DNA from: Rhodovastum atsumiense
GTDB lineage: Bacteria; Pseudomonadota; Alphaproteobacteria; Acetobacterales; Acetobacteraceae
Length of the DNA: 64,000 bases
Assembly (NCBI RefSeq): GCF_937425535.1
Contig: NZ_OW485601.1
Coordinates: 1-64,000 of the forward strand
Reading direction: 5' to 3'
The notes under the pieces are model-generated. The model was given only the letters and a program-made list of their open reading frames with translations, ran no database searches and was not told the origin of the DNA. Positions 17,713-26,851 of the stretch are shown here, one piece after another (within the stretch, counting starts at the first letter, position 1; every line of letters starts with the position of its first letter). Both the position numbers and the translations under genes were made by a program.

Positions 17713-20700
17713 ATGAGCAGCACTGTCATGGACACGACGCTTCCCGGGGAGCGTCGGGGAGCCTCGGCGTCGACCGGGCTCTCCTTTCCCTGTTCGGTTC
17801 AGCAGCAGCAATTCTGGGTGCTCGACCGGCTGGAGCCGGGCAATCCGGCGATGAACGTCGCGGTGCGCTGGCAGCTCGACGGGCGGATCTCGACGGAGGT
17901 GATGGAACAGGCCTTCCGCATCGTCATCGACCGTCATGAAGTGCTGCGCACCGGCTTTGTCGAGGTGGAGGGCAATCCGGTCCAGCGCGTGGCCTCCGCG
18001 CTGCCGCCGTTCCGGCTGGCCGATGTCGACCTGACCGGGTTGCCGGACACCGAGCGGGCCGCGCAGGTGCTGCGCATCAGCCGGCTGGAGGGGATGACGC
18101 CGTTCGACATCGCCGCGCCGCCGCTGATCCGCGCAACGCTGCTGCGGGTGGAGCCCACGCGCGCCATCCTGCTGGTCACCGCCCACCACATCGCCTGCGA
18201 CGGCTGGTCGATCGGCGTGCTGGCGCGGGAGGTCGGCACGATCTATCGCAGCCTGCGCGAGCAACGCCCGCACCCGCTGGCGGACCTGCCGATCCAGTGC
18301 GGCGATTTCGCGCTCTGGCAGCAGGAATGGCTGAGATCCGAAGCCCTGGGGGCGGAAGCCGAGTACTGGGCCGTCAAGCTCGCCGGCATGAAACATTTCG
18401 AGGTCATGCCGGACCGGCCGCGCCCGCCGGTGCAGAGCTCGAACGGCCAGATCGTCTCGGTGCTGCTGCCGAAGGCGCTGACGACAGAGGTGCGGGCCCT
18501 CGGGGCCCGCCACGGCGCCACCTTCTTCGCCACCGCCCTCGCCGCCCTGAAGGCGCTGCTGCACCGGCTCACCGGCGAAACCGACATCGGCATCGGCACC
18601 CAGATCGCCGGCCGCCATGCCCCCGAACTGGAAGGCATGATCGGCGTCTTCATCAACACCCTGGTGCTGCGCGACGACGCCGGCGGCGACCCAGGCTTTT
18701 CCGCTTTCCTCGACCGGGTGCGCTGCACGGTGGAAGAGGCGCTCGCGCATGCGCAGATGCCGATCCAGCATCTGGTGGAAATGCTGAAGCCGCCGCGCGA
18801 TCCCAGCCGCAATGCGCTGTTCTCGGTCAATTTCATCTTCCAGCGCAGCTTCATCAGCAATGCCGATTACGGCGAGTGGCGGCTGACCGACATCCCCTCG
18901 GTCTCGCCCGGCGCGATCTACGACCTCAATTTCTTCATGGTGGAGCGCCCGGAAGGCTGGCGGCTCTCCTGCGAATACAACACCGACCTGTTCGAAGAAG
19001 CGACGGTGCGGGGGATGCTGGAGCGACTGCAGCTCCTGCTCGGCGCCATCGTTGCCACCCCGCATTGCCGGCTTTCCGAGCTGCCAATCCTGCTGCCGGA
19101 CGAACACCAGCGCCTGCTGGAGACCTGGAACGACACCGCCGCCCCCTTCCCCGCGGACATGACGGTCGCGGACCTGTGGGCGCAACAGGTCGCGCGCACC
19201 CCCGCGGCCCCGGCGCTGCTGTGGGACGGCGGCAGCCTCGGTTGCGGCGCACTGGACGCCGAGGCGACGCGGATCGCCGCGCACCTGGTGGCGGCGGGCA
19301 TCGGGCCCGGGGCGGTGGTGGGCGTGGCGCTGCGGCGCTCGCCGGCGCTGGTGGCGGCACTGCTCGGCGTCCTCAAGGCCGGGGCGGCGTACCTGCCGCT
19401 CGATCCCGATCATCCGGCCAGCCGGCTGCTGTACATGGTCCGGACCGCCGGGGTCAGGCTGGTGGTGACCAGCGAGGCGATCGAGGCCAGCCTGCCGGCC
19501 GGGCTGCCCTGCCTGGTGCCGGAACGGGCCACAGGCAGCCTGCCGACTGCCGCCCCCGCCGCGGCGCGGCCGGAGGACATCGCCTATGTCATCTTCACCT
19601 CGGGCTCGACCGGCCAGCCGAAAGGTGTCGCCAACACGCATCGCGGCCTGATCAACCGCCTGGCCTGGCTGTGGCGAACCGAGCCGTATGGCCCGCGCGA
19701 ACTGTCAATCCACAAGACCTCGCCGAATTTCGTCGATGCCGTCACCGAACTGCTCGGCCCGCTGCTGCGCGGCGTGCCGGTGCTGGTGGCCTCGCCCGAG
19801 GACGGCGCCGATCCCGCACGGCTGGGCGCGCTGATCCGGACGCACCGGGTCACCCGGCTGACACTGGTGCCGAGCCTGCTGGAAGCCCTGCTCGACCTGC
19901 GGGCCGATCTCTCCAGCCTGCGCCTGGTGATCTGCAGCGGCGAGGTGTTGCCGCGACGCCTGGCCGATCGCCTGCACGCCGCCTTTCCCGAGCTGCGGCT
20001 GATGAATTTCTACGGCGCCTCGGAAGCCAATGGCGACAGCCTCGCCTCTGTGGTCGCGCCGGGCAGCGGAGCGGTGCCGATCGGCCGGCCGATCGCCAAC
20101 ACCACCGCCTATGTCCTGGACGGGGCGCTGCACCCGATGCCGGAAGGCGCGCCAGGATTCCTGTACATCGGTGGTGCCGGGCTGGCGGCGGGCTATTTGA
20201 ACCGGCCCGACCTGACCGCCGAACGCTTCATCGCCAACCCGTTCGGCGAAGGGCGGCTGTACCGGACCGGCGACATCGTCCGCTGGCGACATGACGGACA
20301 GCTCGACTATCTCGGCCGCGCCGACCACCAGGTGAAGCTGCGCGGCTTCCGCATCGAGCTCGGCGAGGTCGAGGCGGCGCTGCTGCAGCATCCGGGCATC
20401 GCCGAGGCGGTGGTGATGGCCGACGAAACCGCCGCCACGCTCGCCGCCTTCGTGGTGAAGCGGCCGAGCGCACCGGTCGATGCCGCCACCCTGCTGGCGG
20501 AGCTGCGGGCACAGGCCGGGCAGATCCTGCCCGCCTACATGCGGCCCGCCACCATCACCCTGCTGCAATCCCTGCCGCGCACCAGCACCGGCAAGATCGA
20601 CCGGACCCGGCTGGTTGCGCCGCGCCCGGCCCCCACCGCGCCCGGCCGCGACCCGGCCCTCGCCACCGCGACCGAACGGCGCATCGCCGGGATCTGGCAG

Positions 20701-21681
20701 GAAGTGCTCGGGGTCATGCCGGCCGCGGCGACGGACAATTTCTTCGACCTCGGGGGACATTCGCTGCTGGCCGCGCGCATGCTGGCGAAGCTGGAGGCGC
20801 AGTTCGGCCAACGCATCCCGGTCGCTGCCCTGTTCCAGGCGCCGACAGTGGCCGAGCTTGCTACCCTGGTCGGCCAGGAGCCGGCCGACATCGCATGCCA
20901 CCAACTGGTCCGGGTGCAGCCGCATGGCAGCCGGATCCCGGTGATCGCCATCAACAATACCGGGGTGTTCGCGCCCCTGGCGCGACGGCTCGGCAACGAC
21001 CAGCCCTTCCTGGCGGTGCAACTGTTCGACCCGGCCCTGCCGCAGGCATGGCCACCGCGCAGCTTCGAGGACATCGCGGCCGCGCAGTTGCGCATCATCC
21101 GCCGGGCGCAGCCGCATGGCCCCTACGTGCTGGTCGGGCTGTGCGTGGCCGGCTGCCTGGCCTGGGAGATCGCGCAGCAACTCACCGCCCAGGGCGAGAC
21201 GGTGAAGCTGCTGGTGATGTTCGACAGCTGGGCGCCGGGCTATACTCGGCGGCTGACACGACGCGGCCGGGTCCTGGCCGAACTCAGCTATCGCTGGCAG
21301 AATTTCCGCAACGAAATGCTGGAACGGCCGGGCACGGCGGCACGGCTGGGCTATGTCACCCGCCGCGTCGCCGAGAAGCTGCGCCTGCGCCGGCCGCCGC
21401 CGCCGCCCGCCGACACGCCCTGGTACCAGGCGCATCTCGTCGCCGCGGCGCAGGACTACACGGCGACGCCCTATGCCGGACGGGTGCTGCTGCTGCATCG
21501 CCGCGACCAGCCACACGGCCGCTTCCTCGACCCGCTGCTCGGCTGGAGCGGACTGCTGCAGGGGCCGCACGAGGTGCACGAGGTGCCCGGCACGCATGTG
21601 GGCATGTTCCAGGACCCGCATGCGGGCGTGCTCGCGGCGCATATCCGGCGCGCCCTGGCCGCCGCCGAGGCCGAGGACTGA
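17713..21681 (+). CDS. Single-module non-ribosomal peptide synthetase, C-A-T-TE
   Basis: 1322 residues. Condensation domain at about 20-450 with the active HHIACDG motif (158-164). Adenylation domain at about 475-970: core motif '[11 protein letters not shown]' (628-638), 'YRTGDIVRW', '[18 protein letters not shown]', and A10 Lys961. Thiolation domain with phosphopantetheine Ser1017 in '[10 protein letters not shown]'. Thioesterase at about 1050-1320 with catalytic Cys1144 in GLCVAG (Ser in most), Asp1171 and His1295. Aligning to PheA core motifs I read the specificity residues as V674, D675, T678, T717, I740, S742, F766, G774, D775, K961. Absence of Asp at the first position and Asp at the second and ninth recalls the beta-alanine code (as I remember it, VDWVISLADK). 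The ATG at 17713 lies just before the C domain. The hydrolase gene follows 5 bp later. Confidence 0.93.
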   Translation: MSSTVMDTTLPGERRGASASTGLSFPCSVQQQQFWVLDRLEPGNPAMNVAVRWQLDGRISTEVMEQAFRIVIDRHEVLRTGFVEVEGNPVQRVASALPPFRLADVDLTGLPDTERAAQVLRISRLEGMTPFDIAAPPLIRATLLRVEPTRAILLVTAHHIACDGWSIGVLAREVGTIYRSLREQRPHPLADLPIQCGDFALWQQEWLRSEALGAEAEYWAVKLAGMKHFEVMPDRPRPPVQSSNGQIVSVLLPKALTTEVRALGARHGATFFATALAALKALLHRLTGETDIGIGTQIAGRHAPELEGMIGVFINTLVLRDDAGGDPGFSAFLDRVRCTVEEALAHAQMPIQHLVEMLKPPRDPSRNALFSVNFIFQRSFISNADYGEWRLTDIPSVSPGAIYDLNFFMVERPEGWRLSCEYNTDLFEEATVRGMLERLQLLLGAIVATPHCRLSELPILLPDEHQRLLETWNDTAAPFPADMTVADLWAQQVARTPAAPALLWDGGSLGCGALDAEATRIAAHLVAAGIGPGAVVGVALRRSPALVAALLGVLKAGAAYLPLDPDHPASRLLYMVRTAGVRLVVTSEAIEASLPAGLPCLVPERATGSLPTAAPAAARPEDIAYVIFTSGSTGQPKGVANTHRGLINRLAWLWRTEPYGPRELSIHKTSPNFVDAVTELLGPLLRGVPVLVASPEDGADPARLGALIRTHRVTRLTLVPSLLEALLDLRADLSSLRLVICSGEVLPRRLADRLHAAFPELRLMNFYGASEANGDSLASVVAPGSGAVPIGRPIANTTAYVLDGALHPMPEGAPGFLYIGGAGLAAGYLNRPDLTAERFIANPFGEGRLYRTGDIVRWRHDGQLDYLGRADHQVKLRGFRIELGEVEAALLQHPGIAEAVVMADETAATLAAFVVKRPSAPVDAATLLAELRAQAGQILPAYMRPATITLLQSLPRTSTGKIDRTRLVAPRPAPTAPGRDPALATATERRIAGIWQEVLGVMPAAATDNFFDLGGHSLLAARMLAKLEAQFGQRIPVAALFQAPTVAELATLVGQEPADIACHQLVRVQPHGSRIPVIAINNTGVFAPLARRLGNDQPFLAVQLFDPALPQAWPPRSFEDIAAAQLRIIRRAQPHGPYVLVGLCVAGCLAWEIAQQLTAQGETVKLLVMFDSWAPGYTRRLTRRGRVLAELSYRWQNFRNEMLERPGTAARLGYVTRRVAEKLRLRRPPPPPADTPWYQAHLVAAAQDYTATPYAGRVLLLHRRDQPHGRFLDPLLGWSGLLQGPHEVHEVPGTHVGMFQDPHAGVLAAHIRRALAAAEAED

Positions 21682-21686
21682 TCCGC

Positions 21687-23051
21687 ATGCGCCCCCTGGA
21701 GATCCTGGCCGTGCTCGCGGTGCTGGCCGGGCTGCTGCGACCGGGATGGCTGGCGGCCCTGGCGGTACTGGCGGCGGCGGCGCAGCTCGTGGTCGAAGGG
21801 GCGCGCTGGCAGATGGTGCCGGTCTATCTGGCGGCGTCCCTGGCCGTGCTCGCCGGCGTGGCGGAGCTGTCCGATCGCAAGGGGCTGCGCCTGGCCGCCC
21901 TCTGCGGCGCGATGGTGCTGGCGGTCGCCGGCGTGGGCGCCGCCATCGCCTTCCCGATCTTCCGCCTGCCGCCGCCGACCGGATCCGCCCCGGTTGGCAC
22001 ACGGCTGCTGCAGGTGCCGGCCGGGCCGGACGGGCGGGTGTTGTCGCTGCAGATCTGGTACCCGGCCCGGCCGGACGCGGCCCTCGCCACCGCTCGCTAT
22101 CGCGACACCGCCCCGGGGCTACTGCTGTCGCATCTTCCCCTGGTGCCCACCCATGCCCGCCTGGAAGCACCGATCACGCCGGGCCCGCATCCGGTCGTCC
22201 TGTACGCGCATGGCTGGGGCGGCTTCCCGCAGGACAACACAGCGCTGGTGGAAGACCTCGCGAGCCACGGCTTCGTCGTGGTCGCGGTGGGCACGCCCGG
22301 CGGCTTGGGCACCGGGCACGCGGCGGACGGCAGGCCGGTCGACCTGGACGGGCCACTCGACCTCTCCAGCGACGCGGCGACCGCCACTACGCAACTGATC
22401 GGGGCGCTGAACACCGCCGCCCGGGCACGCGACCTGGTGCGGGTGCTGGACACACTGGCCGCGCTGAATGCCGGCGATCCCGCCGGCCCCTTTACCGGAG
22501 CCTTGCAGGCCGCACGGGCCGGGGTGCTCGGCTTTTCCTTCGGCGGCTCGGTCGCGGCCGAGACCGCCCGCATCGACCGGCGCGTGGTCGCGGTCATGAA
22601 CATGGATGGCTGGCTGTTCGGCCCGGTCCAGCGCACCGGCGTCGCGGTGCCATACCTGGTCATGAGCGACGACGCCCCCCTGCCCGCGCCCGGCGACGAG
22701 ACGGCCGCCGATGCCGGCCGGCGCAACTGGGCCATCCTGATGAACCGCGACTGGACCTGCATGCGCGCCGGCTTCGCCCGCCATGGCGGCGAGCTGATGT
22801 TCCTGACCGGATCGCTGCACACCAATTTTTCGGACCGGCCGTACTACTCGCCGATTCGCCGCTGGAGCGGCGCGGGCCGGATCGACCCGGCCCGTGCCAC
22901 CGCGATCCAGCGGCGCATCGCCGTCACCTTCTTCGGCCGGTGGCTGCGCGGTGATCCGGCCCCGCCACCGGACCAGGACGGATCGCCCTTCCCGGAAATC
23001 CGGCGGCAGACCTGGCCGCTTCCCGCGCCGGCCGAGGCCGCTGCCGGGTAA
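21687..23051 (+). CDS. Membrane-anchored alpha/beta hydrolase, PAF-acetylhydrolase-like
   Basis: 454 residues. The first 95 or so form about four hydrophobic helices (starting 'LEILAVLAVLAGLLRPGW'). The rest is an alpha/beta hydrolase resembling plasma-type platelet-activating-factor acetylhydrolase: 'LQIWYPARP', the oxyanion strand 'VVLYAHGWGGFPQDNTALVE', nucleophile Ser284 in 'VLGFSFGGSVAAE', the acid in 'VMNMDGWLF', and the His in 'GSLHTNFSD'. PAF-AH enzymes cleave short acyl groups from phospholipids; related bacterial proteins act on esters or amides. It starts 5 bp after the NRPS stop, so the two are almost certainly co-translated; it could release, trim or detoxify the NRPS product at the membrane. 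That role is inferred. Confidence 0.83.
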   Translation: MRPLEILAVLAVLAGLLRPGWLAALAVLAAAAQLVVEGARWQMVPVYLAASLAVLAGVAELSDRKGLRLAALCGAMVLAVAGVGAAIAFPIFRLPPPTGSAPVGTRLLQVPAGPDGRVLSLQIWYPARPDAALATARYRDTAPGLLLSHLPLVPTHARLEAPITPGPHPVVLYAHGWGGFPQDNTALVEDLASHGFVVVAVGTPGGLGTGHAADGRPVDLDGPLDLSSDAATATTQLIGALNTAARARDLVRVLDTLAALNAGDPAGPFTGALQAARAGVLGFSFGGSVAAETARIDRRVVAVMNMDGWLFGPVQRTGVAVPYLVMSDDAPLPAPGDETAADAGRRNWAILMNRDWTCMRAGFARHGGELMFLTGSLHTNFSDRPYYSPIRRWSGAGRIDPARATAIQRRIAVTFFGRWLRGDPAPPPDQDGSPFPEIRRQTWPLPAPAEAAAG

Positions 23052-23152
23052 GGCCCGGCCGGGGCACCGGGATCGCGCACGCGATTGTGTCTCCGCCCGA
23101 CCCGGCACCGGGCGGTTTGTTCGGCCATGGGAGAAAACGGCAACGCGGGCGG

Positions 23153-23899
23153 ATGCTGAGCATCGAGGATTTCCGGCTGGAGGGGCGCGTGGCCCTGGTG
23201 AGCGGTGCCGGACATGGCATCGGGCGCGCGGTGGCCGAGGCATTCGGGGCGGCGGGGGCCCGGGTGGGCGTGGTCGAACCGGCCGATGCCGCGGCGGCCG
23301 AAGCCGTCGCCGGCGGCATCCGCGCAAGCGGCGGCGAGGCGCTGGCGCTGCCGGCCGATCCCGCCGACGCCGCCGCCGCGGCCGGGCTGATCGACAGCGT
23401 CGTGCGGCAGCTCGGCGGGCTCGACGTCCTGGTCACCAGCAGCGGCGCAGCCGCGCCGCTCGCCTTGCGCGACATCACCGCGGAGGAGTGGGAGGACGGG
23501 CTGCGCCGGCATCTCTCCGCAGCCTTCTTCCTGGCACGGCACGCACTTGCTTACATGTCCGTCCGCAAATGGGGCCGCGTGATCCTGATGCCGGGCGCGC
23601 CGGCCGGACCGATGCTCGCCGCACAGGCCGGGCTGCAGGGCCTCGCCCGGGCGATCGCAAGCGAATTCGGCGCCGACGGCATCACCGCGAACATCGTCGC
23701 CGCCGGCGCGATCGACACGGCGGGGGGCGAATGGTGGCGCGAGCACCGGATCCGCAACCGCATCACCGCGCAGGTGCCGCTCGGCCGGCTTGGCAGCGCC
23801 GACGAGGTCGCGGCGGCCTGCCTGTTCCTGAGCAGCCCTGCCGGCGGCTTCGTCTCCGGCCAGGTCCTGCATGTCGACGGCGGGCAGGGCACTGGTTGA
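23153..23899 (+). CDS. SDR-fold protein lacking the catalytic Tyr-x-x-x-Lys
   Basis: 248 residues with a classical short-chain dehydrogenase Rossmann fold: cofactor motif 'VSGAGHGIGRAVAEAFG' (GAGHGIG at 18-24), a degenerate NNAG segment ('VTSSGAAAP'), and the C-terminal 'VPLGRLGSADEVAAACLFLSS' and 'GQVLHVDGGQG'. Between residues 142 and 162 the usual Ser...Tyr-x-x-x-Lys active site is missing: 'GRVILMPGAPAGP' runs straight into 'MLAAQAGLQGLARAIASEFG', about ten residues short. The reading frame is intact on both sides, so this is not a frameshift. A normal oxidoreductase role is doubtful; it may be a binding or scaffold protein. It lies 101 bp after the hydrolase gene. Confidence 0.8.
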   Translation: MLSIEDFRLEGRVALVSGAGHGIGRAVAEAFGAAGARVGVVEPADAAAAEAVAGGIRASGGEALALPADPADAAAAAGLIDSVVRQLGGLDVLVTSSGAAAPLALRDITAEEWEDGLRRHLSAAFFLARHALAYMSVRKWGRVILMPGAPAGPMLAAQAGLQGLARAIASEFGADGITANIVAAGAIDTAGGEWWREHRIRNRITAQVPLGRLGSADEVAAACLFLSSPAGGFVSGQVLHVDGGQGTG

Positions 23900-24055
23900 A
23901 TGTTGAGCAGGCCCGCCCCGGTGCCGTGCCATACTGGCCGGGAGCCGCGGCCGCACGGGCAGACCCTGCCGGTGCGGGGTCTTGTTCGCTCGTCCGGCTC
24001 CGGTTCGTCACGACGGCCGCAGGATGACAACGGGTTTCCCCGTGGGAGGAGCGAG

Positions 24056-24415
24056 ATGAGCTTCGTCGATGACATGCTGAACGCCCTGTCAGGCACCCAG
24101 GGAGGGACTCATCCCTGGCTGATCCAGGCCGTGCGCGGCATCGCCGGCGACGACCAGGGCGCCGGCCCCGGCATCGCCTGGGTCCTGCAGAGACTGGAAG
24201 CGGCCGGCTACGGCGCCGCGGTGCGCGCCTGGACGCATGGGCTGAAGACCCCGGACGTGGCACCGCACGACCTGCATGCCGCCCTGGGCGACGCGCAGGT
24301 GCAGGCGATGGCGCATCGCGCCAACCTCACGCCCGACGAGCTGGTCGGCAAACTCAGCCAGCATCTTCCGGGCATCGTCGCCCATCTCTCGACGGACGGC
24401 AGGTTCCCGGGCTGA
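24056..24415 (+). CDS. YidB/DUF937 family protein
   Basis: 119 residues beginning 'MSFVDDMLNALSG', with 'GIAWVLQRLEAAGYGAAVRAWTHG' and 'LTPDELVGKLSQHLPGIVAHLS', the YidB-like DUF937 pattern: a helical domain with a 'GLG..V.SWVG.G.N' type core and a terminal 'LP.....LTP.G.LP' motif, here 'LSTDGRFPG'. These small cytoplasmic proteins have no established function. A strong ribosome-binding site (GGGAGGAG) lies just upstream of the ATG at 24056. It is preceded by 156 bp without a gene and converges with the histidine kinase gene, 5 bp apart. Confidence 0.82.
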   Translation: MSFVDDMLNALSGTQGGTHPWLIQAVRGIAGDDQGAGPGIAWVLQRLEAAGYGAAVRAWTHGLKTPDVAPHDLHAALGDAQVQAMAHRANLTPDELVGKLSQHLPGIVAHLSTDGRFPG

Positions 24416-24420
24416 GCTGA

Positions 24421-26712
24421 TCAGCGTCCCGCCGGGACGGTCGCCAGCAACCGGGCCACCGCTTCCAGCAACTGCACGGCGCGGTACGGCTTGTCGAGGA
24501 CGGGCAGCCCCGCCATGTCGCCAGTGGCCTTGTCCAGATCGGCATAGCCGGTGACCACAAGCACCGGCAGCCCCGGCCGCAGCGCGCGCGCATGGCGGAC
24601 GAGCACGCTACCGGTCATCTTCGGCATCGCCAGGTCGGTCACCAGCAGATCGACCGCCGTGCCCGCCTGCAGCAGCGCCAGCGCGACCGCGCCGTTCCCC
24701 GCCTGCAGGACACGGTAGCCGGCCTCATCCAGCGTGCAGGCGGCGAATTCCACGACATCCTCGTCATCATCCACCAGCAGGATCGTGGCCCCGCCCACCG
24801 CTGCCGGCGGTGCCTCGGCGCTCCCGGCGGAGAGATCGACCGGGAGGGCCTCGGCGCGCGGCAGCCAGAGGCTGACCGTGGTTCCCTCGCCGGGCTGGCT
24901 CTCGATCTGCACGCCGCCCCCCGACTGCATGGCGACCCCGTGCACCATCGACAATCCCAACCCGGAGCCGCGGCCCACCGGCTTGGTGGTGAAGAACGGC
25001 TCGCAGGCCCGCGCCAGCGTCGCCACATCCATCCCGACCCCGGTATCGACCACCGAAATGCGAACGTATTCACCCGCGGCCAGCTCCGCCGGATGGGTCG
25101 CCCCGGGAAGAACCGTCTCGTTGCCGGCCGAGATGATCAGCGTGCCCCCCTCGGGCATGGCGTCACGCGCATTGATGGCGAGGTTCAGCAGCACCAGCTC
25201 CAGTTGGGCGGGATCGGAGCGGACATGCCACAGGCCGGGCGGCAGCAGGCCGGCGACCCGCACGGCCGGGCCAATGGTGCGGGCAAGCAGGTTTTCCATG
25301 CCGCCGACCAGGGCCTGCAGATCCACCGCCTGCGGATGCAGCACCTGGCGGCGGGCGAAGGCCAGCATGCGCCGGATCAACGCCGCGCCGCGATCGGCCG
25401 CGCGCGATGCGCCGAGGAGCAGGCGCTGCAATTCGGCCTGGCCGGCGCTGCGGCGCATCGCCAGTTGCAGGTTGCCGATCACCGCCGTGAGCAGGTTGTT
25501 GAAGTCATGGGCGATGCCGCCGGTCAGGTAGCCCAGCACCTCCATTTTCTGCGACTGCAGCAGATCGGCCTGGGCCCTCTGGCGCTCCCGCATTTCGGCC
25601 TCGAGCTGCTGCGTGCGTTCGGCGACGCGCCGCTCGAGCTCGGCATTGGCCCGCGCCAGCGCCGCCTCGCTGTGCCCGGCGGCATCCACCAACTCGTTGA
25701 CGGCCCGCGCGATGCGCGCGATCTCGCCGCCGCCGCCCGGCACACGCACATGGATGCCGCGGGTCCCTTCGCGCCACTGCTCCACCGCCCGCAGGATGTC
25801 CCCGACCGGCTCACCGATGATCCGCCGCGCCACCAGGAAGGCCAGGATGCAGGCCAGGCCGAACCCCAGGGCCATCAGCAGGTAGGTGCGCCGCGAGGCC
25901 GCCGCGCCTTCGGCATAGGCGGCATCGGTGTCATAGCCGACGCTGACGAACAGATCCGGCATCGGCGCCACCGGCGGGACGTAGCCGATGATACGGCGCA
26001 CGCCGTCGCCGCCGCGCCATTCGGTCACGCCCGGCGCGGTGGCGGTCATCATCCAGCCGAATCCGGCCGTGACCAGATCGTCTTCCTTGCCGCCTTCCGG
26101 CAACGGCAGCAGGATATGCCCCGCCCGATCGGCCAGCATCACGCTGTACGGCGCCGGCAACTCCCGGCCCTCGATCTGCGTGCGCAGGCGCCGCAGGTCC
26201 AGGCCGGCCATCAGCATGGCGTCCGGCACCCCGGCGAGGCCGTGCACCGGATACACCACGCCGAGCAGGGAGCGGCCGGTAAAAGGGTCAAGGACATGGC
26301 CGCCGACGCTGAAACCACCCCGCCCGGCGGCCGACGGGACAGGCACGAACGTGCCGGAGGCTGCCTCCGGGGATGCCTGGGGACTGCCGCAGAGCACCCG
26401 CCCCGCGGCATCGACCAGCGCGAGCGTACCGTCCGGCAGCGCCCGCTCGCGCACGTCGGCGAGCGCCGCCATGCAGGCGGCCGGGTCGCCGGCGCGAATC
26501 GCCGGATGCGCGGCGAGCGCGACCAGCATGCCGCGGATGCCACTGAGCAACAGTTCCAGTTCGCCGGCGACGCTGCGCGCCTCGTGCTGCGCCTCGGCGC
26601 GCATGTCCCGCTCGGTGGCGGCGCGCAGGGCGTTCTCGTTGTAGAGCTGGATGCCCAGGGCGGGCAGCAGCGCCACCACGATGACCAGGACCACGCGCAG
26701 CAGCAGGCTCAT
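24421..26712 (-). CDS. Hybrid sensor histidine kinase with C-terminal receiver domain
   Basis: 763 residues. N-terminal membrane helix ('LLLRVVLVIVVALLPALGI'), an extracytoplasmic dCache-like sensor (about 35-275), a second membrane helix ('YLLMALGFGLACILAFLVA'), a HAMP-like linker and coiled coil (300-390), the HisKA H-box with His402 in 'GGIAHDFNNLLTAVIGNL', and the ATPase domain with N, G1 and G2 boxes ('LNLAINARDAM', 'VVDTGVGMD', 'GSGLGLSMVHG'). The C-terminal receiver has 'ILLVDDDEDVV', the phospho-acceptor Asp693 in 'LLVTDLAMPKMTG' and Lys in 'LDKPYR'. No output regulator is nearby, so it probably signals through an unlinked partner. An in-frame start at 26760 is less likely. Confidence 0.92.
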   Translation of the reverse strand: MSLLLRVVLVIVVALLPALGIQLYNENALRAATERDMRAEAQHEARSVAGELELLLSGIRGMLVALAAHPAIRAGDPAACMAALADVRERALPDGTLALVDAAGRVLCGSPQASPEAASGTFVPVPSAAGRGGFSVGGHVLDPFTGRSLLGVVYPVHGLAGVPDAMLMAGLDLRRLRTQIEGRELPAPYSVMLADRAGHILLPLPEGGKEDDLVTAGFGWMMTATAPGVTEWRGGDGVRRIIGYVPPVAPMPDLFVSVGYDTDAAYAEGAAASRRTYLLMALGFGLACILAFLVARRIIGEPVGDILRAVEQWREGTRGIHVRVPGGGGEIARIARAVNELVDAAGHSEAALARANAELERRVAERTQQLEAEMRERQRAQADLLQSQKMEVLGYLTGGIAHDFNNLLTAVIGNLQLAMRRSAGQAELQRLLLGASRAADRGAALIRRMLAFARRQVLHPQAVDLQALVGGMENLLARTIGPAVRVAGLLPPGLWHVRSDPAQLELVLLNLAINARDAMPEGGTLIISAGNETVLPGATHPAELAAGEYVRISVVDTGVGMDVATLARACEPFFTTKPVGRGSGLGLSMVHGVAMQSGGGVQIESQPGEGTTVSLWLPRAEALPVDLSAGSAEAPPAAVGGATILLVDDDEDVVEFAACTLDEAGYRVLQAGNGAVALALLQAGTAVDLLVTDLAMPKMTGSVLVRHARALRPGLPVLVVTGYADLDKATGDMAGLPVLDKPYRAVQLLEAVARLLATVPAGR

Positions 26713-26851
26713 TGGGTGGCCCGGGAATCGGTGAACGACGCGCACGCCTATAGGCGGCACTCCGTTTCGAGTCCACGCCGAAACCCGCCGGGGCCGAAAC
26801 CCGCCTGATCGGCGGGAAAGCCGCCCTGCCGGACCGCTTCCCCGCGCGGGA

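Noticed and set aside
19705-22170. Long open frame of over 800 codons on the minus strand opposite the NRPS gene
   Set aside because: It is a shadow frame caused by third-position GC bias in the NRPS and hydrolase genes; its composition is His/Arg/Gln-rich with no domain.
24592-26808. 738-codon plus-strand frame opposite the histidine kinase
   Set aside because: Shadow of the kinase; all kinase motifs are on the minus strand.
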